Source: Dama dama (Eukaryota > Chordata > Mammalia > Artiodactyla > Cervidae). From it: a stretch of 64,000 nt of DNA. Shown here in pieces: positions 57,165-64,000 of this stretch. A program made the position numbers and the translations under genes. Positions within the stretch are counted from its first letter, which is position 1; each line of letters opens with the position of its first letter. The stretch is from the NCBI RefSeq assembly GCF_033118175.1, contig NC_083692.1, positions 91,058,501-91,122,500 of the forward strand, given 5' to 3'. The notes beneath the pieces are model-generated. The model was not told the DNA's origin and searched no databases. It worked only from the letters and a program-made list of their open reading frames with translations.

Positions 57165-58240
57165 GTGAGTGGGGCCGGTCTATGCGGAGATCCGCGCCTG
57201 GACAGCTGCGGGGTTGCAAGCGAGGGGCTGAGACGTCTCCGGCTATGGGAACTTGGGCACTTCTGACCCCGAGAAATGGGCATTTGGATTTCTTCTTGAA
57301 TTATGTATGTTTTCTTTCCCATGCACAACCGTCCAAAGAGAGAATCAAAGGGTTTCTACTGCAAGGATTCTCCTACCCTCACCTTCTTCAGTCAACTGTT
57401 AGTGTCTTCTGTATTTATCCAGAGATGGTCCGTGGGAAGGCAAACACAGGGGTACATATGGTCTTCTTTGGCTTTTTATACCTTGTTTCTTTGCAGTTCA
57501 TCCTGGAGAAACTCATGATCTAGCTAGCTAGGAAGACAGTCGTGCATATAAACATATCCAGCCACTGAGCAATAATTATAATTAGAGAAGAGGACCTTAA
57601 GCGAGGAAGAACATTGTACCCCATCTGGCTTTCTTCAACCTGGAAGACATTGGAGTGAGGAGGTGATCCAAGATTTATAGATAATGGACTTCATGATGAT
57701 TATGGTTTTTCATGGAATAAAATGATAAGTGTGTTTTTAAAGTAGATTGAAATAGATTATTCTCTATATTTCTTTGCGAAAAAGAAGCCATCTGCTCAAT
57801 TCTTTAGCTCTATTAGTTATCTATGATGGGTCAGAATTACAGGAAATGGGGTTCAGATCCGTCCTCCCTCTCCCAACTAAGTCAGGTTGAGGCTCCCCAG
57901 ATGATTAGATCAGTAAATGCAAATCTCACAGACACTAAATGTTAAGTACGAGAAGGATAAACAAGAAAACTCACACTAGTCAGGAAAAAGAAAAAGAAAA
58001 AAACAAACAGAAAACTTTAAATATCATAGCCTAGTAAAGCTATTATTAAATAAATTGTCTTCCAGAGAGGAAAACCCACCCTTATCTGCAGAATCAAGAT
58101 GGAAAGACCAAGCAGAAACAGTGATCATTGGAGGTGGCTGCGTTGGTGTGAGTCTGGCTTATCATTTGGCCAAAGCAGGCATGAAGGATGTGGTCCTTCT
58201 GGAGAAATCAGAGCTCACTGCTGGATCCACCTGGCATGCA
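57064..58240 (+). CDS. DMGDH: DMGDH gene, 5' part (exons 1 and 2)
   Basis: DMGDH is a mitochondrial matrix flavoprotein that oxidatively demethylates dimethylglycine to sarcosine, passing electrons to ETF and one-carbon units to tetrahydrofolate. Exons 57064-57164 and 58066-58240 join in phase 2 to give residues 1-92. Residues 1-34 are Arg-rich with no acidic residue (MLRLGTRRLRGLGLRGFPLR start), a mitochondrial targeting sequence. Residues about 54-70 hold the dinucleotide-binding motif VIIGGGCVGVSLAYHLAKAG, and STWHA contains His91, where FAD is covalently attached. The remaining catalytic and folate-binding parts are beyond the right edge. Confidence 0.95.
57165..58065 (+). other. DMGDH intron 1
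   Basis: 901 bases. The first part is CpG-rich; the rest is unique and AT-rich with no feature. Confidence 0.6.
58066..58240 (+). CDS. DMGDH: DMGDH coding exon 2
   Basis: Acceptor TCTTCCAG at 58058-58065, donor GTAAGA at 58241. Encodes EENPPLSAESRWKDQAETVI, IGGGCVGVSLAYHLAKAGMK and on to ELTAGSTWHA (35-92), ending in phase 0. The GGGCVG loop and His91 are intact. Confidence 0.96.
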
Positions 58241-58439
58241 GTAAGAAAACACCTCAGCACTGTCGCAGGCACCAAGTTATGCACTTGCACAATTGGTTTC
58301 TTTTCCATTCACAGCTCCCCACTGTGAGCCTGTTACAGTGAGTTCCCTTTTCATAGTGTTGGAAAGTGCAATTGCAGCTTAGCTGATGGAATTCCAGGGG
58401 GTGATCCCATGTTGATCATCTTGATAAGATCATCTTGAA

Positions 58440-58830
58440 CATATGGCTTCTGGAATCACAACCTGTATTTCTACTTCTATGACTTCGGGCAAGTTACTTA
58501 AGCTTCCATTTTCCAATGTGCGAAATGGAAATATTAATAAGTGAAAGTGCAAGTCGTGTCCACCTCTTTGAGACCCCATGGACTGACTATACAGTCCATG
58601 GAATTCTCTAGGCCAGAATACTGAAGTGGGTAGCCTTGCCCTTCTCCAGGGGATCTTCCCAACCCAGGAATTGAACTCAGGTCTCTTGTATTGCAGGCAG
58701 ATTCTTTACCAGCTGAGCCACAAGGGAATATTAATGGTCCCTACCAAATAGGGTGATGATGAAGATTGAGTTAATATGTGTAAAGTTATTATGGTAAGCA
58801 TTTAGTAAATGTTAGCTTTCGTATCAAAGG
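58440..58830 (-). repeat. MIR split by a Bov-tA SINE
   Basis: MIR text (acttcgggcaagttacttaa, then after the SINE gaagattgagttaatatgtg) is interrupted by an antisense SINE at 58539-58726. aatattaat at 58530-58538 and 58727-58735 is the perfect 9-base target duplication. It lies in DMGDH intron 2. Confidence 0.85.
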
Positions 58831-59159
58831 ATAGTGGCCAAGTGATCCTGAATATAGGCCTAAGACCTACGTACCCTCACCTGGCTTTAGTCATCCTTTT
58901 ATATTTATTAATTTATAATTTTAGTTTAATGCTGGGCGACAACAGCTTCATGAGGACTTAACTATGACAGCTGAGAAAGTATGACACAGTTCTCATGTTG
59001 TGTTAATTAAGACACACAACCAAGTTTATCTTGTATATTTAATGGTATGCACAATTGTTCCAGTTCTGTACAATAATCCGGCTTAGGTGGAAAGCTGCTC
59101 AAGTAAATGAGGTGATTGACACTACTCTCATACTGCCCAACTAGTTATTTCTGAAGTCA

Positions 59160-59550
59160 GGATGGGAGATGAAGTTTTTAACAACATTAGATTCCATTTT
59201 TGTTTGGAGGAAGAGTTGGGATAAACAATAAGGTCCGACTCTATAGTGCAGGGAACGGTAATCAATATCCTGTAATAAACCAAAATGGAAAGAATATGAA
59301 AAAGAATATATACATGTCTATTTACATATATTTTAATCACTTTGCTATACACCAGAAGCTAATACAACATTGTAAATCAACTATCAGTTCAGTTCAGTGG
59401 CTCAGTTGTGTCTGACTCTTTGTGACCCCATGGACTGCAGTATGCCAGGCTTCTCTGTCCATCACCAACTCCCAGAACTTGCTCAAACTCATGTACATTG
59501 AGCTGGTGATGCCATCCAACTATCTCACCATCAACTATACTTTGATTTTA
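59160..59550 (+). repeat. L1 3' end split by a BovB tail fragment
   Basis: Sense L1 3' end (gcagggaacggtaatcaata, caacattgtaaatcaactat) interrupted by a 145-base antisense BovB end at 59385-59529. atcaactat at 59376-59384 and 59530-59538 is the target duplication. DMGDH intron 2. Confidence 0.82.
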
Positions 59551-60129
59551 AAAAAGCCGGGTAGTGTTAGCTCCTGCCTGTCATTTCTTTCTGTCATTAG
59601 CTTTCCTCCACTGAGACAAGAGGGAACCCCGCTTTTAGAGGCGGGGAACACCCAGAACCTCACCTCATATAGTTGGATATCCTTTCTCCAGCCAAGTTTG
59701 GGGGAGGGCACTGCCCAGCCTTAAGCCTAGTTCACTCCAGAGTCCCCAAGGTCATGTAGTCAGACTACACCCACCAATTGGATGGAAACATCTAGAAAAA
59801 CAGCACCAAACCCAGTTTCTCTTCCTTCTTTCCTCTCCTGCCAGCCCCCTCACGCCTCAGTCTGGGGTGGAGGCCTGGTCCTCCTTGAGTGTCTCTCTCT
59901 TTTTTTACCCGAGGATGTCTTCTGGCACACTTACACTGACACACCTGTCTCTTGTGTCACTGGTCCTGCCTCATCTTGTTTCCTGCTATCTGGAGAGGTA
60001 GTCCAGGAAGCCATTGACACTGTTGGCTCTCCTCTCCTCCCTGAGCTAGACTTTCTAGGCAGGCTTCCTCTTATCGTGTAATAGAAAGCTTGTCTTTACC
60101 CCCCCCACCTTCCTCTAACTTCTTTTTAG

Positions 60130-60780
60130 CAGATATTTGGTCATTCTTTCAACAAATATTTATGAAGAGCCTGTATTGTGTCAGGGCTTCCCTGATAGCT
60201 CAGTTGGTAAAGAATCCACCTGCAATGCAGGAGACCCCAGTTCAGTTCCTCCAGGGTTGGAGAAGGGATAGGCTACCCACTCCAGTATTCTTGGGCTTCC
60301 CTGGTGGCTCAGCTGGTAAAGAATCTGCCTGCAATGCGGGAGACCTCGGTTTTGTCCCTGGGTTGGGAAGATCCCCGGGAGAAGGGCAAGGCTACCCACT
60401 CCAGTATTCTGGCCTAGGGAATTCCATGGACTGGATAGTCCATCAGGTCACAAAGAGTCAGACACGACTGAGCGACTTTCACTCACTCACTGTATTGTGT
60501 CAGGCCAGAACTGTTCTAGGAGATGAGGACACAGCAGTGCCCAAAAGAAAGCCCTGCCCTCACAGTCACATTCTGGTGGGGCAGATGGAAACCACATCAG
60601 CGATGCTCCTGAGTAATCAGTGCTAGAAGAGTAGAGCCGGGTAGAGGGATTCAGAATCATGGGGGCTGAAGAGCCTGAAGGCTACTTTGAAAAAGCGACA
60701 CTTGAGCAGAGATGGGCAGAAGTGAGGGAGTGAGGGGGCCATGAGGCTGTCCTGGTGAGAGCAGGTAGGCAGACGGAAAT
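60130..60780 (+). repeat. Old interspersed repeat split by a compound SINE
   Basis: An old unassigned repeat (caacaaatatttatgaagag, later ggacacagcagtgcccaaaa and gccctgccctcacagtcaca) is interrupted at 60185-60490 by a sense SINE with two tRNA-like heads. tgtattgtgtcag at 60172-60184 and 60491-60503 is a perfect 13-base duplication. Confidence 0.82.
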
Positions 60781-61334
60781 TTTAACGAGTGGGAATACCC
60801 AAGACGGTGAGCTTACACTGTTGTCACACTTCTGGATTGTAAAAGGAGGGTGTGCATTTTAACATCTTAATTACTAATTTGTTCATTTATAGTCAATTGA
60901 TTTAATGTAACCTGCATTTTAGTTACTGGATTCCCTGCACTATCACTTCTTAAACATCTCATGCATAATAATGGTAAAAATAAAACAGTATCTCCTTAGC
61001 CTAAGATCTTTTTAAGAAAAGTAGGCAAAATTTTTAAGATGATAGCTTCTTGTTAAAAGTTAACTGTGCAAAAATTTCTCCTTAAGCAGAGAGATACCAG
61101 GATGAGTTGGAAAGGCATTATCTGCTTTGTGACCAAGTTGTAGACTCTGGTTCACAAAATGAGGTTCATGGAGTATGGACTGAAGTTGGACTCATGCATC
61201 AGAAGCCAGGTTATATGGGCTCCTGCAAATGAGGACAGCAAAAATGGAATTGCCCTAGGAAGCAGATTAGAGGAATTCTGGCAAATCAAGGGGTCTCCCA
61301 TCAAGGAGCATCATGAGGATATCCCACATGTTAG

Positions 61335-61900
61335 AATTTTTTGAGATATAACTGACATGTTAGTTTTAGGTATACAGCATAATGATTTGATATTTGTATA
61401 TGTTGAAAAATGATCACAATAAGTCTAACTAACATCCATTATCACACATAGTTACAAAACTTTTTCTTGTGAAAAAAAAAAAAAACAAACATTTAAGATT
61501 TACTCTCTTTGCAACTTTCAAATATGCATTACTGTATTGTTAGCTATAGTCACCATGCTGTATGGTACATCCCCCGGGACTTATTATCTTATAACTGGAA
61601 GTTTGTGCTTTTTGACCTCCTTCACCCATTTTACCCATCCCCCAACCCCTGCCTCTAGGAACCATCAATCTATTCTCTGTATCTCTGAGTTTTCTTGTTT
61701 TGTTTGTTTTTATTTTATTTTATTTTATTTTTTTTTTTTATTTTTTTTATTATTATTATTATTTTTTTCCAGTGGGTTTTGTCATACATTGATATGAATC
61801 AGCCATGGATTTACATGTATTGTTTGTTTTTAGATTCTGTATGTAAATGAGATCATTCAGTATTTGAGATTTATAGTTCTTTGCCTGTTTTATTTAGCAT
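61335..61900 (-). repeat. Old L1 3' UTR, antisense, with young L1 tail insertion
   Basis: Antisense L1M: gagatataactgacatgtta, gtcaccatgctgtatggtac, ggaaccatcaatctattctc. A short young L1 end (61713-61819, poly(T) then tttgtcatacattgatatga) is inserted; ttgtttgttttta at 61700-61712 and 61820-61832 is its target duplication. Confidence 0.82.
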
Positions 61901-61968
61901 AATGCCATCAAGCTTCATCCACATTGTTGCAAATGACAAAATTTCTTTCTTTTTTATGTCTGATTAAT

Positions 61969-62025
61969 ATTCCATTATATATATATATAATTATATATAT
62001 CTATATGTGTATACATATATATATC
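61969..62025. repeat. AT-rich simple repeat
   Basis: TA-rich run with interruptions in DMGDH intron 2. Confidence 0.85.
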
Positions 62026-63232
62026 TCCATTCATTTTTAACATAGAGAAGTTTTGGAGTAAATATGGAAATGTGGAAGTTTGAGGGGCCAGATGAAGAGA
62101 CAGACTACAAAATTAAAGGCAGTTTCACTAAGTACAACGCATGCTCAAGAATAAACATTTCTGGAACAAGGGGAATCAGATCCTTTGCGGAGGAAGGCGC
62201 AGCTTGTGAACATTCAAAATGGAGTAACAAATCCCCACAGTCCTGAGGTTTTGCTATATTTTAATGAGACTGCTTTGTCAGCACCTGATACTACTATTGA
62301 TATCAATATAGAACATTTCTTGTAGGATGGAAGGAAAGGGGAGAGGATGGTGTAAGAAGTGGTTTTGGTCCAAGGGGTCCCTGGGAGAGGCTGCTCCTGG
62401 GAATGGTGCTAAAGAGGATGTTTTGGAGGGCTGAGAACTAAAGATGCAAAAATTTTCATTTAGGGTGTAAGAAAACAATATTAGACCTTTCTATTTATTT
62501 TATGTAAAATGTAAGAAAGAAATTAATCTTTATTGATCTTTATAAATAGCCCTTGCCTTTGATGTGGTTGACGTATTGTGTATGATGACAGGATTGGCTG
62601 GGGAGAGGTTGACACTCTACACGGGAAGCATCCTCATTCTCTCTTTTGTCTCCAATCAGTCATAACATATTGCAGAGCATGTGTTGTAGGATATCAACAG
62701 GATATTGAGTTCCAGGATATTGTGATTGATTTTATAGAAACAAGGCTTTAAATAATATTATTTGTGATGAAAAGGAGAGTGAATGACTTTGAGAATGTTA
62801 TACTACACAGAGGTTAATTGGTTATACTGTAACAGTAATTAAAAGAGTTGTAAAATTTAAAGTTTTTCTTTTGAAAAAAGACAAATGTCCCCAGTTTGGT
62901 GATCTCTGCAGTGATGGAAATAGCTGCCAGGCAGTCTATGTAGCATAAACATATAAAACAATAGATGTAGTCTATTCCTTCAAATTCAAGGTGGTGTTCA
63001 CAATAAGTGAAAAACAATGAATTTTTGCAAAATAGTCCCGTTGGAAAGAAAGCATTTTGAGAAGGGATATTTGGAAATGTTATCATGATTAGATTTTTTT
63101 CTTACCAAAATGATATATCACCTAGAAAAACTCTCATGTATGCAAGAGATACATTTAAATTTAAATACATTTAATATTCTCCCAAATAAGGAGTTTCAGT
63201 GGGGTTTGTATCCCTTTGTTGAAAATATAAAA

Positions 63233-63465
63233 TGTGAAAGTGAAGTGAAAGTGTTAGTCACTCAGTCGTGTCTGACTCTTTGTAACACCATGGACTATAG
63301 TTCACCAGGTTCCTCTGTCCGTGGGATTTTCCAGGCAAGAATACTGGTGTGGACTTCCATTCCCTTCTCCAGGGGATCTTCCCAACCCAGGAACTGAACC
63401 CAGGTCTCTGGCATTGCAGGCAGATTCTTTACTTCTCACTGCCCTAGCAGCAAGGAAACTAGGTT
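63233..63465 (-). repeat. Bov-tA SINE
   Basis: Antisense SINE from gtgaaagtgaagtgaaagtg to gattctttacttctcactgc; the terminal head is altered. DMGDH intron 2. Confidence 0.87.
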
Positions 63466-64000
63466 AGTGTGAATTGTTCAATAGAAATAGTTATTCTAGT
63501 TCAGTAGGAATAGATTAACTTTTCCTTCATCAGAAATTCATAGAAGAATTTGTTCCCTAGGCAAAGGATATTTGGCTAAACGTTTTGAGTAAAAGTTTTA
63601 CAAATATCCATGTGACTCTTGCAGAAGAGAGATCATTAACTCATTCTATGAAAATAGCTTCCCAGGATAAGGAAGAAGAAGACTGATGTAGTGTAGATAG
63701 GTCACTTTCTGGTGGCCTGACTTAACCTAGGTTAAACTTAGAGGATCTTGAGGAGTGAATGATGGACAGAATCCTAGGCCCAGGCTCACGAATATACATT
63801 TTCTCGACTACACAAGATGTAGGGAGACAAAATTGAATTCTTTAGAAGATACCTGAAAGCCAAGGATTCTCTATTATTGAACTAGAAATGTTCATATCAT
63901 ACTAGATAACAATCATGTAAAGAAGGATGAGATGTTTGGCTAAAAGTTAGGGAGTCTGACTCACAGTTGAATCATTATGGGGCTGGACTATGAGAGAACT

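Larger units (their letters stand above)
61901..64000 (+). other. DMGDH intron 2, right part
   Basis: Besides the AT-rich run and one SINE I see nothing; no DMGDH exon 3 sequence is found up to 64000. 60781-61334 is plain too. Confidence 0.5.

Noticed and set aside
56649..57266. 205-codon open frame over the promoter region
   Set aside because: Long frame produced by CpG-rich DNA; it overlaps BHMT2 exon 1, the promoter and DMGDH exon 1 in the wrong frame.
58055..58327. 90-codon frame including DMGDH exon 2
   Set aside because: The part up to 58240 is real exon 2; the first codons and the part after 58240 run into introns, so the splice-bounded exon was annotated instead.
1..64000. CRISPR arrays, operons, bacterial-type elements
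   Set aside because: Spliced genes, SINEs and LINEs show mammalian DNA; the repeated motifs are dispersed SINEs with no regular spacing.

Overview
The window is nuclear DNA from a ruminant, very probably a bovid. It is dense in Bov-tA and Bov-A2 SINEs, BovB (RTE-type) LINE copies and artiodactyl L1 pieces, and its genes have spliced, GT-AG bounded exons. I cannot tell cattle from sheep, goat or buffalo by reading alone.

Three vertebrate one-carbon genes are present. BHMT (betaine-homocysteine methyltransferase) enters from the left on the minus strand with coding exon 2 (1317-1449) and exon 1 (5984-6016), and has a TATA-type promoter near 6103-6109. BHMT2 is complete on the minus strand: eight coding exons between 56917 and 40978 join, with matching phases and no internal stop, into 363 residues with all three zinc cysteines. 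DMGDH (mitochondrial dimethylglycine dehydrogenase) begins on the plus strand with exon 1 (57064-57164) and exon 2 (58066-58240), the latter carrying the FAD-binding motif and the FAD-linked histidine; it runs off the right edge. BHMT2 and DMGDH start head to head, 146 bases apart, inside one CpG-rich segment. The genes belong together biochemically: BHMT makes dimethylglycine, DMGDH oxidises it, and BHMT2 remethylates homocysteine from S-methylmethionine.

Layout: 1-6100 BHMT 5' part; about 6100-40200 intergenic DNA, mostly retroelements (BovB at 9.1-10.7, 13.8-15.7, 16.1-19.1, 24.8-25.4 and 38.9-40.0 kb; L1 at 19.1, 21.8-23.2, 26-27.7, 31.4-33.9 and 35.7-38.7 kb); 40978-56917 BHMT2; 57064-64000 DMGDH exons 1-2 and part of intron 2. 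Most long reading frames in this window are fragments of SINEs or LINEs, not genes.

The most unusual item is at 33381-33450: the 5' half of a methionine tRNA, ending at the anticodon and with no poly(A), sits inside a SINE flanked by a perfect 16-base target-site duplication. It looks like a retro-inserted tRNA half. Other points of interest are a 45-base L1 3'-end insertion, two 5'-inverted (twin-primed) L1s, CTCF-like motifs around the BHMT promoter, interferon-response-like motifs in Bov-A2 SINEs, and an unclassified insertion of about 490 bases in an old L1.
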